Assembly (NCBI RefSeq): GCF_051020955.1
Contig: NC_135028.1
Span: 1,054,001 to 1,118,000, forward strand
Reading direction: 5' to 3'
Source: Megalopta genalis
Lineage: Eukaryota; Arthropoda; Insecta; Hymenoptera; Halictidae
Length of the DNA: 64,000 nt
The notes under the pieces are model-generated. The model did not search any database and was not told the DNA's origin. It saw only the letters and a program-made list of their open reading frames with translations. The translations under genes were made by a program, and so were the position numbers. This document shows positions 47,105 through 55,969 of this stretch, in pieces (the first letter of the stretch is position 1; the number at the start of each line of letters is the position of its first letter).

Positions 47105-48565
47105 CAACTGTCGAGATTGTTACGTAATTTACACACGCCAAGCATGAAAAACTTTTATATTTCGTTCGTTTTCTGTATATTTTGTTTTGTTTTGTTTTGT
47201 TTCGTTTGTTTGTTTGTTTTTTTTCGCGCATTTCGTAATTCTGTTGCCTTTTGTGCCGGATTTTATATATCGATTGATTTTCTTTTTTCGCACTTTATTT
47301 CTTTCGTTCTTTCGTTCTTTCTTTCGTTCTTTATTTCTTCTATGTTAGACGCCGTTCCCACGTGATCTTTTTATTCTGTTCTGGGACTTTTTTTTTGCGA
47401 TTTTGCTTTGCTCAGAGTTTGCTCTTTAGTACGTACCGGGGGTGAAGCGTTCTACAGGTTTGTATTGGTGCGGGTAGATCTGCCTCGGTGAGTAACCGTA
47501 GATCTCGCGGTGGACGGGCAGGTACCTGGAAACCGTGCGATAATTCTTAATTAACTGGTTTAATTCACAAGATTTTAATACGAACTTTCGTCCATGTAAT
47601 AATATTGTGAAACAATAATTTCTCCTGGAAATGCCGAATTTTGGGTTGCCGTGAATTTCTCTGCGCTAGTGCTACGCCAATGCAATTTAATCTATATTTA
47701 GTGGAATTAATGTACAGTAATTTCTCCCTAGAATGCTGAATTTTGGGTTGCTTTGAATTTCCTTGCGCTAGTGCTACGCCTATGCAATTTATTCTATATT
47801 TAGTGGAATTAATGTACAGTAATTTCTCCCTAGAATGCCGAATTTCTGGTTGCTGTGAATTTCCCTGCGCTAGTCCCACGTCTATGTAATTTATTATTTA
47901 TTATTACAAGGTACGTGAGAAAGCAAATTTATCCTCTATCTTCCTTATGACTTAATGCACAGTAATTTCTCCCTAGAATGCCAATTTTCGGGTTGCTGTG
48001 AATTTCCCTGCGCTAGTTCCACGTCTATGTAATTTATTATTTATTATTACAAGGTACGTGAGAAAGCAAATTTATTCTCTATCTTCCTTATGACTTAATG
48101 CACAGTAATATCTCCCTAGAATGCCAATTTTCGGGTTGCCGTGAATTTCCTTGCGCTAGTTCTACGTCTATACAATTTATTATCTATTATTACAAGTACT
48201 AATTGTTCGAATCGTAGTTCAATCTACGCACCTGTATCCAGGGACGTTGATTCGATCGGCCGCGTGAATGGGGTTTTCAAAGATAGATTTGCCGAATGGC
48301 CACGAGGTGGACAGCTCAGGGTATTCCGAGCGGAAAATGCCACGGGGTCTGTGCGTGTGTTCGGGAGCTCTGATATCGTCGGTGCCTGTTCAAAAAAAAA
48401 GGAAAAAAAACAGAGTAAACTCTCTTTTAGTCACCGTAAAATATAGAAAACGAAAATATGGTTACCTTTCAAGGCTCGGACATAACTTTGCCAGAATTTG
48501 GCTTTCCTTGTGATGGGCTCGTTGCGCCCGATCATGTCGAGGTTGCTTCGGAAGCGCGCGTCCAT
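33288..48565 (-). CDS. Myofilin-like muscle protein, long isoform (five coding exons)
   Basis: Read on the minus strand, the exons are 48565-48466, 48385-48232, 47525-47437, 34351-34208 and 33550-33288. All are bounded by AG acceptors and GT donors and stay in frame for about 249 residues. The ATG is fixed by an in-frame TAG four codons upstream, and the exon begins with an acceptor at 48577, so a 5' UTR exon lies further right. The protein starts MDARFRSNLDMIGRNEPITR, followed by KAKFWQSYVRALKG, and is rich in Tyr, Pro and Arg, with no signal peptide or membrane segment. Exons 4 and 5 read FDPEKAWTDHLNRLADIDR and WWYPSYAPYIPGYAQR. The last exon ends in FGT-TAA. That stop overlaps a good donor (G|GTACGTAA), so more exons may exist. 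I think this is the insect thick-filament protein myofilin; the name is from memory and tentative, but the exon chain itself is strong. Confidence 0.6.
33296..33550 (-). other. Myofilin-like cassette exon 5 (phase 1-1)
   Basis: The acceptor TTTAATTTCAG precedes 33550 and the donor GTACGT follows 33296. It encodes 84 whole codons rich in Pro, Tyr, Ser and Arg (YLRDSYLSPVKRSYLWSRHP). It is symmetric in phase, so it can be spliced in or out without a frame change. Confidence 0.65.
33600..33970. repeat. AT-rich repeat block in the myofilin-like intron
   Basis: Degenerate TTTAAATAATTTAA and AATATTAATATAATT motifs between exons 4 and 5, ending in half of an AGTAATGTCTCCC-type element (33968-34110, with GAGGCTCGAATAATCG). 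Confidence 0.8.
34208..34351 (-). other. Myofilin-like cassette exon 4 (phase 1-1)
   Basis: The acceptor CACGATACAG precedes 34351 and the donor GTGAGT follows 34208. The 144-nt exon encodes KPFDPEKAWTDHLNRLADID and SKAPLLSRHISPPLSTKR, an amphipathic segment then a Pro-rich one. It is symmetric in phase with exon 5. Confidence 0.65.
34607..34785. repeat. 28-bp tandem repeat, six copies
   Basis: Unit GACTTTGAATTTTGC then AAATTGAAATTAG. Unit starts (TTGAATTTT) fall near 34611, 34639, 34667, 34695, 34723 and 34751, with one or two changes per copy. It lies in the large intron of the myofilin-like gene. Confidence 0.9.
35210..35385. repeat. AATATTATAATAAT microsatellite
   Basis: About 170 bases of ATAATATTATA-type degenerate repeats. 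Confidence 0.85.
35390..36500. other. Intronic stretch without recognised genes
   Basis: It contains a single GGGTGTCC-type end in reverse orientation (GGGACACCCTGTATATA at 35806-35822) followed by a TA run, and a 67-codon ORF at 36070-36273 with no family features. Confidence 0.4.
36515..36636. mobile_element. Partial AGTAATGTCTCCC-type element
   Basis: AGCCTCGAACAATCGTATCT and CCCGAATTGTCCATTTC, then TTAGGGAGACATTACTGTA, is the right half of the family seen at 27187-27727. Confidence 0.7.
36766..37045. mobile_element. GGGTGTCC-family inverted-repeat element, copy 4
   Basis: Outer inverted arms GGTTCCTGAGGTCATTTG and CAAATGACATCAGGAAC flank the shared AAGCAACTTTTTCCTTTGC and CTTCGTTTACGAGTTATTAA arms. 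Both strands show near-identical Lys/Arg-rich ORFs that simply reflect the palindrome. Confidence 0.75.
37580..37925. mobile_element. Related inverted-repeat element with TACAGTGTGTCGCGTAA ends
   Basis: The left end TACAGTGTGTCGCGTAAATG and right end GTTACGCGACATTCTGTA are inverted. Inner blocks (GATTCTGCGTGAAAAA and TTTTTCTATGTAGAATC; AGGAATAACACTTTCTTATT and AATGAGAAAATGTTATTC) continue the inversion for over 100 nt. It has the same TACAG-GTGTC style as the GGGTGTCC family but a different body. Confidence 0.7.
37937..38421. mobile_element. AGTAATGTCTCCC-type element with expanded ATTAAT core
   Basis: The left arm (ATTGGTGCTTAGACTGTGC, AAAAATGGTCAATTTGGGAA) and right arm (CCCAAATTGCCCATTTTCG, GTCAATTAGGGAGAATT) are inverted. 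The 250-base middle is ATTAATATTAAT repeats (about 38010-38290). Confidence 0.7.
38422..39699. other. Intronic stretch without recognised genes
   Basis: Low-complexity CT (38735-38752) and GT (38820-38833) tracts and a G-rich tract at 39450-39500. The ORFs are short and unsupported. Confidence 0.4.
39700..39995. mobile_element. GGGTGTCC-family inverted-repeat element, copy 5
   Basis: CCTTAGATCATTTGAAACAA then CTTTTTCCTTTGCG on the left and GCAAAGGAAAAAGTTGCTCC with GAATGATCTCAGG on the right. The centre shares CCGGCGCTCCGCCCAGCGAC with copy 4. Confidence 0.75.
40100..41035. other. GC-rich, T-rich intronic block without a supported gene
   Basis: Contains TTTGGCGGCCATTTTTG at about 40112-40128, a combination of an E2F-like and a YY1-like motif often found at promoters, and overlapping long ORFs in several frames (up to 195 codons) with no family signature. 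It might be an internal promoter or non-coding exon. I cannot decide. Confidence 0.3.
41046..41700. mobile_element. AGTAATGTCTCCC-type element with a 400-bp AT core
   Basis: The left arm TAATTGACTCCCTGATTCGC, then GAACGATTTGGGGAGAGGAG, and the right arm CAATCTGAGCGCAAATTAGC are inverted. The middle (41120-41580) is TATATTAATATAATTATATA with a 29-40 base periodicity around ACAATTGTATATTA. Confidence 0.7.
41701..43020. other. Intronic or 3' UTR stretch after the short-isoform exon
   Basis: On the minus strand this follows the terminal exon at 43738-43584. TTTATT clusters at 42400-42430 and 42524 give AATAAA on the minus strand and could end a 1.1 kb 3' UTR. No other gene is recognised. Confidence 0.35.
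43040..43500. repeat. TA-rich minisatellite with ATACTATACTAGATATACTG unit
   Basis: About 450 bases of repeating TATACTGTATATACTATA and CTAATATACTATACTAGATA blocks. Higher-order copies of about 100 bp recur near 43105, 43230 and 43330. Confidence 0.85.
43584..48565 (-). CDS. Myofilin-like muscle protein, short isoform with alternative last exon (43738-43584)
   Basis: The first three coding exons (48565-48466, 48385-48232, 47525-47437) are shared with the long isoform. The third ends in phase 1 (CCC G). At 43738 a strong acceptor (TTTCTTTCCAG) opens an exon in the same phase that reads TRPNKWLYLDRMVDLSDVRR, then RQIIRHWQTNERST, and stops at TAA 43584. The product would be 165 residues, roughly 20 kDa and very basic, which agrees with the known ~20 kDa size of insect myofilin. 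This terminal exon and exon 34351-34208 use the same phase, so they are interchangeable C-termini. The intron to it is 3.7 kb and holds GC-rich tandem repeats and CT microsatellites. Alternative identity: another arthropod muscle protein with a similar Tyr/Pro/Arg-rich tail. Confidence 0.6.
44178..44258. repeat. 14-bp tandem repeat (TCTAGATCCTTTCT)
   Basis: Six or so units of TCTAGATCCTTTCTAGATC, with one or two shortened to TCTAGATCGT. Confidence 0.9.
44588..45140. repeat. 19-bp tandem repeat (GTGCATTCTATGCGACAAA)
   Basis: About 29 degenerate copies over 550 bp. 18-20 bp per unit, mostly 19, gives open frames in all three forward frames (repeating FYA-KCILCDK-HSMRQ), which explains the Cys- and His-rich ORFs here. 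Confidence 0.95.
45240..46180. other. Intronic stretch between tandem arrays
   Basis: AT block at 45760-45840, G-rich tract at 45979-46030 and a T/C-rich run at 46100-46178. No gene is recognised except the weak terminal-exon candidate that begins at 46180. Confidence 0.4.
46600..46790. repeat. GC-rich tandem repeat (GCGGCGATTCGTCGCGACATTT)
   Basis: Units of TCGCGGCGATTCGTCGCGAC and ATTTTCGCGGCGCGTCCGCT alternate over about 190 bp. The resulting Arg-rich ORFs on both strands are artefacts. Confidence 0.85.
47038..47101. repeat. TC microsatellite
   Basis: TCTATC units followed by about 45 bases of (TC)n. Confidence 0.9.
47600..48190. repeat. Tandem repeat with alternating ~106 and ~143 bp units inside the myofilin-like intron
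   Basis: The block CAGTAATTTCTCCCTAGAAT followed by GAATTTCC-TGCGCTAG recurs near 47610, 47712, 47816, 47960 and 48103. The last two units are longer because of an added TATTATTACAAGGTACGTGAG segment. It fills most of the intron between exons 48385-48232 and 47525-47437. Confidence 0.85.
48466..48565 (-). other. First coding exon of the myofilin-like gene
   Basis: ATG at 48565-48563, in-frame TAG at the 5' edge of the exon, acceptor GTTCAG before 48577 and donor AAAG|GTAACC after 48466. It encodes 33 residues, highly charged. The following intron is only 80 bp (48386-48465). Confidence 0.7.
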
Positions 48566-48686
48566 TTTGCCGCTCTACTGAACTATTTACCACACTCGTT
48601 CGCTGAAATCAGTGGACAATTGTTAAGGTTAAATGTTACACTCGTCAGAGAAAATCAGGATTTTCCTGCTGATCCATTTTGTTAGG

Positions 48687-49080
48687 ATTTGACCACTAAT
48701 TTCTCCCTAATTCGTGGTCGGATTGCGCAGAAAAGTGGACTATTTGGGAAGAGGAGATCATATATAATTTTATATTAATTATGTTAATGATTGTAATATT
48801 CGTAATATTGATATATATAATATTAATAATATTCATAGTATTAATATATATAATATTAATAATATTCATAGTATTAATATATATAATATTAATAATATTC
48901 ATAATATTAATATACACAATATTAACAATTACATTAATTGTCATATGACCTACAATTTTTATAATCGTCGACAGCTGTGAAAACGAAGACGCAAAGCTCG
49001 AATAATCGCGTCATCTCTCCCCAAATTGTCCATTTTTCGGTGCGCAATCTGAGCGCAAATTAAACAGAACTTATCGTAAT
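48687..49080. mobile_element. AGTAATGTCTCCC-type element with AATATT core
   Basis: The left arm TTTCTCCCTAATTCGTGGTC, then GGACTATTTGGGAAGAGGAG, and the right arm CCCCAAATTGTCCATTTTTC with CAATCTGAGCGCAAATTAA. The core (48775-48930) is a 30-bp tandem of ATATATAATATTAATAATAT plus TCATAGTATT. Confidence 0.7.
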
Positions 49081-51180
49081 CGGTTTCGACAGAGGAATCG
49101 CTCTTCCACTAAGACAACGCTTCGTTATTTATAACTAAAACGCGGACCTTCTCGCGAAGTAGAAAATTCGTTCCACGAATCGCGCGGTTCTTTGCTCGTC
49201 GATTGTCGTGCAGAAAAGTACGAGCGTACATGAAAAGCGACAAGTAGAGAGACAAGTAAAAATCCTCGAAATCTGGCACGCGCGATCGCGAAAAGATCGA
49301 ACGCGTTCGAACGGATCATAGCAGCACGAAATCGCTCTGAAGCGCGGCTCTGTATCTCGAAATACTCAAGTACAGAGGCTATTGCGTAAGGTGTTTCTTT
49401 AACCTTGCTTCCGTGTAAGCCGGAGCTTACGTTTCCGCGATCCGTTACCCCGTGAAATTCCACGTGTCTCTCTTTGCCAGCTACGAACGGGTTCCGTTTT
49501 AAACACAAACGCGCACCGACGGAATAAATGCTCGAATTACGACGGCTCGTCTCGACTGTTTTCGCGACGAAATTAATCGTCGTTGCGCGCGAAAGTCATT
49601 TTTTGCTTCGATCTCTCTGCGTTCAATTTTAGTTAATTATGGGAAACTTACTACTGGGAAACTAGAAAGCGGAAAATTAGGGAATATATAGGAAATAATA
49701 TATCGGTTCAGCTGTTCGACGCGATTCCCGCGAAATTCGACGATTTTAGCGTTTTGTAACAGGCTAGCAGCCTGTCATCGGGTCTAAAAATACGGAAAAT
49801 TATCGGCGATTATTCCAAAGCCGTTTCGTTGGCATCGTATCGGTCTCTCTAATTATAGCGGCCGCTTTTTCTTTCACGGTCGATTTCTTCATCGTTCGTT
49901 CACACGTGCGATCTTTTTCTTCGCGATGATTTCACGGTGGCCCGCGAAAGCGGTTCGCATAATCTTTTTTAAACGCGATAAATTGTTCGAAATTCGGCTG
50001 AATGAACTTCTAAGGAATCTTTTTTTTTTAAATGATAGAGGCGACGATGACTGAAATGCTTTTCTTTTTTAACTTTGGTATTATTTGGAGTGACAAGAAA
50101 ATAAAAGTCTCTCGTCTTTTAACTTTTTTATCTGTGCCTATAACGAAAACTTAAAAAATATATTATGTATTTATTTATTATATTGTGTTGTATTGTTATA
50201 TTATATTCTATTTTATTCCATTCTATTCTATTATATCATGTTATATCATATAATATAATATAATATAATATTATATTATATTATATTATATTATATTATA
50301 TTATATTATATTATATTATATTATATTATATTATATTATATTATATTATATTATATTATATTATATTATATTATATTATATTATATTATATTATATTATA
50401 TTATATTATATTATATTATATTATATTATATTATATTATATTATATTATATTATATCATATTATATTGTATCATATTATATTTTGTTATATTATATCATA
50501 TTATATTATATTATGTTATATCATTATATCATATTATGTTATTATATTATACTATATTATAATTATATTTATTACAACAATTTAATGTACTTCCTATCAG
50601 AAATAAACGAAGAAATCTGTACGATCTTTTCGCGCGGAACGTCGTCTTCCCCCGAATTCGAACGATTTCAAAATAAGAAATTCGCAACATTAATCCGCGC
50701 AAGGTGGGCACCCAGGTCGTAATTCCCGAATGGGTTCCGCGTGAAATTATGCGAACGAGTATGGGGGGGGGGCAGGAAGCGGATGATCAATGGGAGCGCA
50801 TCCCTCCGATTGAATGGCGGGAGGGCTGAATTTGGAGCACGTAGCTCGAGAGAAATCGCTATTGTTTTCTGTTTTCGAATACCGTGGCTGTATCACGGGC
50901 ATCACGATTGGCCACGGCATACCTACGGATCGGCCAATCGAGGACTGCGACAGAAACACAAGCATCGTCTTTTCTTTTTGTTGACGCAACGCGCCGCAAC
51001 GCGAACGCGCCGCTCTAATTTTAGCGGGCCGCGCGCACTTCATACTCGGCCTGGATCATCCGAACGCTTTTCGCCCCGCGTATTCCTATTTCATTCCCGG
51101 CAAGTGCGATCGAAGGTCATCCGTGTTAATTTTGGAATAGGCGATATAAATTAATCGTCGCCGCTTAAACATTTATATAT
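49081..51180. other. Upstream region of the myofilin-like gene, proximal part
   Basis: No coding exon recognised. It contains the TTATA array and GC-rich patches. A minus-strand TATATAAATG at about 51168-51180 could be a TATA box for the myofilin-like gene. Confidence 0.35.
50200..50575. repeat. TTATA pentamer array
   Basis: A pure (TTATA)n tract runs from about 50270 to 50455 (roughly 37 units), with degenerate ATATC/ATGTT variants on both sides. Confidence 0.95.
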
Positions 51181-51184
51181 CCGG

Positions 51185-51950
51185 CTGTTAGAGATTCATT
51201 TTCTGGCCGTTTTCGTTGGCCGAACTTCTGATTCCAATGACTCGTCCTGTTCGGCCGAGTTCTTCGGCCGTCGATTTCATCTCCCAGGGCGCTCTATTTA
51301 TTATTTTATTTATTAACAATGGAAATTAACTGTGGTTTAAGTTAATTCCAAGTTAATTTTCTCGCCGATTCGTTGGTCGAATTTTGATTCCAATGACTCG
51401 TTTTGTTCGGCCGAGATCTTCGGCCGTCGATTTCATCTCCCAGGGCGCTCTATTTATTATTTTATTTATTAACAATGGAAATTAACTGTGGTTTAAGTTA
51501 ATTCTAAGTTAATTTTCTCGCCGATTCGTTGGTCGAATTTTGATTCCAATGACTCGTTTTGTTCGGCCGAGTTCTTCGGCCGTCGATTTCATCCCTCGGG
51601 GCGCTCTATTGATTCTATTATTTATTAACAATGGAAGTTAATGGTGGGCTAAGTTAGAATTAACTTAGAATTAAGTTAAGTTTCTCGCCGTTCCGCTGGC
51701 TGAACTGAGATTTCAATAACTCGTTTTATTCGGCCGAGTTCTTCGGCCGTCGATTTCATCCCCCGTGGCGCTGTATTTATTATTTTATTTATTAACAATG
51801 GAAGTTAACAGTGGACTAAGTTAATTTTAAGTTAATTTTCTGGCCGTTTCGTTGGCTGATCAGTAAATCCAATGACTCAATTTATTCAGCGAGATTTTTG
51901 ACCGTGAATTTCGTCCCCGAGGTGCTCATTAATCAATAAAATAATAAATA
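51185..51950. repeat. ~156-bp tandem repeat, about 4.7 copies
   Basis: The landmark TTCGGCCGAGTTCTTCGGCC recurs at 51251, 51407, 51562 and 51730, with a diverged copy near 51886. Each unit also has TTATTAACAATGGAAGTTAA and GATTTCATC-CCAGGGCGCTC. The landmark is a short inverted repeat (CGGCCGA / TTCGGCCG). Confidence 0.9.
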
Positions 51951-52477
51951 ATTAACGACGGGAATCATCAATAATCCTATCCCAAGGACAGACAGATCCG
52001 TTAAAAAACAGCCGAGAATTCTAGAGAAAAATTCCCGGTGCAAGATTCTCGAGAAATCGGCAAAGAATTGTCAAAAAGACAGTGAAAAACGATCTCTTCG
52101 ATCCATTATTCGATAGATCTCAAAACGATCCGCGATCTGATCCGTTCGATTGCGATTCGAATTTGCGTATCATCGTAGAAGAGTTCTCTCGATTAAACGA
52201 GGGCTCGATCGATCCAGGAATGCAATTTCGAAACCGGATATCCGGTCGCGCTCGTTACCGTAAAGTGATTCACCCTTGAAAATACCCGTCTATTATCATC
52301 TGTGACAAATTAACGAGCGCGCCAATGTACTCCGAGCGGATTTCGTCGCGCCAATGTACTCCGAGCAAATTTCGTCGCGGCGCGAGGCGCGGCGCGGAGC
52401 AAAGGGGGAAAAATAAGAAAGCACGGTGCTGGTCGAACGATGCGCGCCGTGACGTAAGAGTCCCGGATTCGCGGTCG

Positions 52478-52510
52478 CTATATTTAGGCTGCCCGGGCCC
52501 CGGTCCGTTT
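52478..52510 (-). promoter_or_regulatory. MEF2-type site upstream of the myofilin-like gene (E-box 40 bp away)
   Basis: CTATATTTAG at 52478-52487 fits the MEF2 consensus YTAWWWWTAR. A CAGGTG E-box lies at about 52523-52528. Paired MEF2 and E-box sites are typical of muscle enhancers and promoters. It is 3.9 kb upstream of the myofilin-like ATG on the minus strand. Confidence 0.4.
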
Positions 52511-52861
52511 TTAGTCGAAAACAGGTGGACATCGAAGAGCCTGCGTGCGAAGGCGGGCGGCATAGCCGACGAGTCTCTCCGGCTGACTTTGACCGATTTT
52601 CGCGAACCCCCATCGGAATGGACTGACTCCCTTATGCCGACGGCGACGGCGACGGCGACGCGACGCCGTCGCGACGATAATGACCCATTAAGCACTGTCC
52701 CCTTGCGACAGACTGCACCCGGAGCCGCGTATCCTTCCCGCGAGAAATAATTGGACCAGAGTCAAAAACACCTTGCGGAATATCATCGGTGTTCCGTATT
52801 TCAGTCGCCGTATTCGCCGCGGCAAGGACTGGACCGTTGTTGTCTCTCTCTCGCGCGCTAC

Positions 52862-53222
52862 AGAAATGTCTCCCATACTGACGCGCTCGGATTGTCCGCT
52901 AAATTGGACAATTTGGGAAGAGGAGATACGATTATTGGAGTCTCGCGGTTCGTTTTTATAATTGTGGACGATTTGTAACTATAAAAATAAACCGCAAGGC
53001 TCCTCCTCCCAAATTACTGAGCGTCAGTAAGGGAGACATTACTGTACAGTAATGTCGGATAGTGCGCTCGGATTGTCCACTAAAATGGACAATTTCGGAA
53101 GAGTTTTTATAATTGTGGACAATTTATAACTATAAAAATAAACGAATAATCGTATCTCCTCTTCCCAAATTGTCCACTTTTGCGCGCAATCTGAGCGCGA
53201 ATTAGGGAGACATTACTGTACA
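52862..53222. mobile_element. Two tandem AGTAATGTCTCCC-type elements
   Basis: Copy 1 (52862-53040) has ACTGACGCGCTCGGATTGTC and AATTACTGAGCGTCAGTAAG arms. Copy 2 (53041-53222) begins ACAGTAATGTCGG and ends GAGACATTACTGTA. Both share TTTTTATAATTGTGGAC and ACTATAAAAATAAAC. The junction is again TACTGTACAGTAATG. Confidence 0.75.
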
Positions 53223-53644
53223 ACCTGAGCGTCAGTAGGGGAGACATTACTGTATATTGCGCGTAGAGTGCACCGAAATGGCCGGTTTTCGATTCTGTTT
53301 CGAAATTATCGTGGAATCGAGCGGGGGAGATTTATGGCAACACCATAAGTGTACATAGAAGAAGGGGATGATTTCTAACTGGACAGAGGCGAAGGTGTTT
53401 CTCTTTTCTATGTCGCAGCAATTTGCAGTAATTTGCACTATTTGCAGTAATTTGCACTATTTGCAGTAATTTCTCTCTAATTGGCGCACGGATCGCGAAC
53501 AAAAATGGACAATTTGGGAAGGACGAACGCGAAGGCGAAACAAAGGGAATAGCTAAACGAAGCAGTGTGGAAACATCGACGTCTAGGTGGATATGTACGT
53601 GGATATATATCTCATCGGGTCGCGTGCGTAATCTAGATGCCGGT

Positions 53645-53684
53645 CTAAAAATAGAAGCGGCGCGGTCAAGCAAATCATCTGGGG
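53645..53684 (-). promoter_or_regulatory. Second MEF2-type site with nearby E-box
   Basis: CTAAAAATAG (53645-53654) is a perfect MEF2 site. CATCTG, an E-box, lies at about 53678-53683. It is 5.1 kb upstream of the myofilin-like ATG. Confidence 0.4.
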
Positions 53685-54079
53685 CGTAGGTCCAAAAACT
53701 GAAATACGCCCCGACCGGCCGTATAGCTTCTCATAGTTGCGTACATAGGCGCATAGTTTTCCGTAGCGCGTTCCACTTCGCCGCGTCACCGTTCCGCGCG
53801 TACGTTTAATGAGCAATTCGAGCAAAAGAATCGGACAATCGAGACGTTCGCCAGACTAACGGCGCCGCCGACGAACACGTGGATTAGTTCGACGACATAT
53901 TGGTGCTCCTCTATTTGCTCGATCGGACGTTTCCGACGTTCGATTTCGGTGGACGAACAATTCAATTTGAATCGATTTGTACGATAATTTTTCCCTAATT
54001 CGCACTCGGATTCCGCGCACATATGAACGATCGTTCGCAATAGAGTCTCGCGGCTCGTTTTTGTAGTCGTCGACGATTA

Positions 54080-54445
54080 CGAAATTGTAAATTATATAAT
54101 AATCAATGTAATTCTTTATATTTGTAATTGCTAGATATTGTAATTCTCAATATTTATAATTATTAAATATTGTAATTGCTAGATATTGTAATTCTCAATA
54201 TTTGTAATTATTAAATATTGTAATTGCTAGATATTGTAATTCTCAATATTTGTAATTATTAAATATTGTAATTACTAGATATTATAATTCTCAATATTTA
54301 TAATTATTAAATATTGTAATTGCTAGATATTATAATTCTCAATATTTATAATTATTAAATATTATAATTGCTAGATATTGTAATTCTCAATATTTGTAAT
54401 TATTAAATATTATAATTCTCAATATTTATAATTATTAAATATTAG
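54080..54445. repeat. 48-bp AT-rich tandem repeat
   Basis: Unit TTGCTAGATATTGTAATTCT followed by CAATATTTGTAATTATTAAA. About six copies from 54130, the last one truncated. It begins directly after a half AGTAATGTCTCCC-type element (53985-54100). Confidence 0.9.
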
Positions 54446-54670
54446 TAGAAATGCGTTCTCAGAGCGTCGATCGCGGGCGATTGGTTTCGACGAATCGATA
54501 AAACGTTGAACCGATAAAATATCGAACCGATAAAACATCGGACCGATAAACAGCGCGCTGATAAAATCCATATTGTAACTACGTCTGGTGCAGAGAGAAG
54601 AAAAATGAAGTAATTTTTGTATTTGTAACTCTCTATCAATCATTGCCGCGCGATTCGATTCTTCGAGAAA

Positions 54671-54930
54671 CAGTAATGTCTCCCTAATTGACGCTCGGAT
54701 TGCGCACGAAAATGGACAATTTCGGGAAGAGGAGATACGATTATGCGAGCTTGTTTTTATAGTCAAATTGTCCATTTTTCTGGATACGATTATTCTATAT
54801 TATTACTTTATAGTCCTCGACAATCGATAACTATAAAAACTTAATTATTAACTAACAATTACATCAGTATATAAACTATAAAAATGCCCAAATTGTCAAT
54901 TTTGGCGCGCAACTCGAGCGTCAATTACTT
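54671..54930. mobile_element. AGTAATGTCTCCC-type element
   Basis: AGTAATGTCTCCCTAATTGA, then AAATGGACAATTTCGGGAAG and GAGGAGATACGATTAT on the left. The right arm reads CCCAAATTGTCAATTTTGGC and GAGCGTCAATTACT. Confidence 0.75.
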
Positions 54931-55007
54931 CCTGCTCGGCTTCGAATTCTTTTGGACATTCGGCAACGAAAAGCTCGGCTCGGGCAGAAAGTAGCCTTTT
55001 CGCGGCG

Positions 55008-55017
55008 TTATATTTAG
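55008..55017 (-). promoter_or_regulatory. Third MEF2-type site
   Basis: TTATATTTAG fits YTAWWWWTAR in a GC-rich setting. A CACTTG E-box occurs near 55111. It is 6.4 kb upstream of the myofilin-like ATG. Confidence 0.3.
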
Positions 55018-55969
55018 CCGGATGCGGCCCGAAAGTGGTGACGCCTTAATTCGGTCAGCCGCGCGGCGGTTCGGCTTATGTCAAGCGGGCCGCGAGCGAG
55101 GCGCCTCTTGGCACTTGGTGACTGGTGCTCTGTCATATTAAGAGAATGAGAAATCTGGAGCGCGTGTCTCTTATTAAGGCAGTTCGTAATTTTATCCGTC
55201 ATTTTATCCGTATTTTATCATAATAATAAATCGGCAATCTCGGGGCGAGCCTCGAATAATCGTGTCTGCCTCTCCCGGAATTTCCCCATTCCTGTTCTAG
55301 AAGCCGAACAGCGCAATCGGGGAGGATTTACCGTGAAATTTATGGACACTTGTGGTTTCAAGATTCGATTTGCCGGCGTTGCGATTCGATTTGCCGGCAG
55401 AAATCATCGCTCGCAGCAGAAATCATCGACGGCGCCTCGACGCAATCGGTTCCACAAAATTCGACGCTTCGCTTCTCCATCCGCCTATTCCGACGAAAGT
55501 AACGTAACACGAAGCGGGCCCGCAAGGTCGTTCGCGTAAGAATACTTGCGGCGAATTCTAAAGATAAAACCGAAGAATACGAGGAAAAGGCTAACGTTAC
55601 AAGCACAACAAACGGCCCGGTATTTCGAGTCGATTGTTGATGGAAATAAAATAATCGCCTGGCTCGCGTCGACGGTGCTTCTCGCTTTCCTTTGAATTCG
55701 AACGACCTCGGCAGTCCGTTCGACGGTTCACGATCGCGACAGCTGCTCGCGATTTGCGAGCAAAACGGTCTCGAGGCGATCGAAGCGACAAATCGAATCT
55801 GATACAAATGTCCGGGAAAATTTGCGGTAAATCCGTCCGGATTGCGCTTTTCGGCTTCTGAATAGGAATGGGAAATTCCGGGAGAGCTGGCACGATTGTT
55901 CGAGGCTCGCCGCGAAATTGCCCATTTTTGTTCGCAAGCTGGACTATTGGGTGGAATTTACTGTTTCAG

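Noticed and set aside
48200..48235. GTTCGAATC resembling a tRNA B box
   Set aside because: No matching A box or cloverleaf can be drawn, and it lies at the edge of an exon-intron junction.
52270..52750. Overlapping 141-codon ORFs on both strands
   Set aside because: The sequence is GC-rich and both frames stay open by composition. Regulatory motifs explain the region better.
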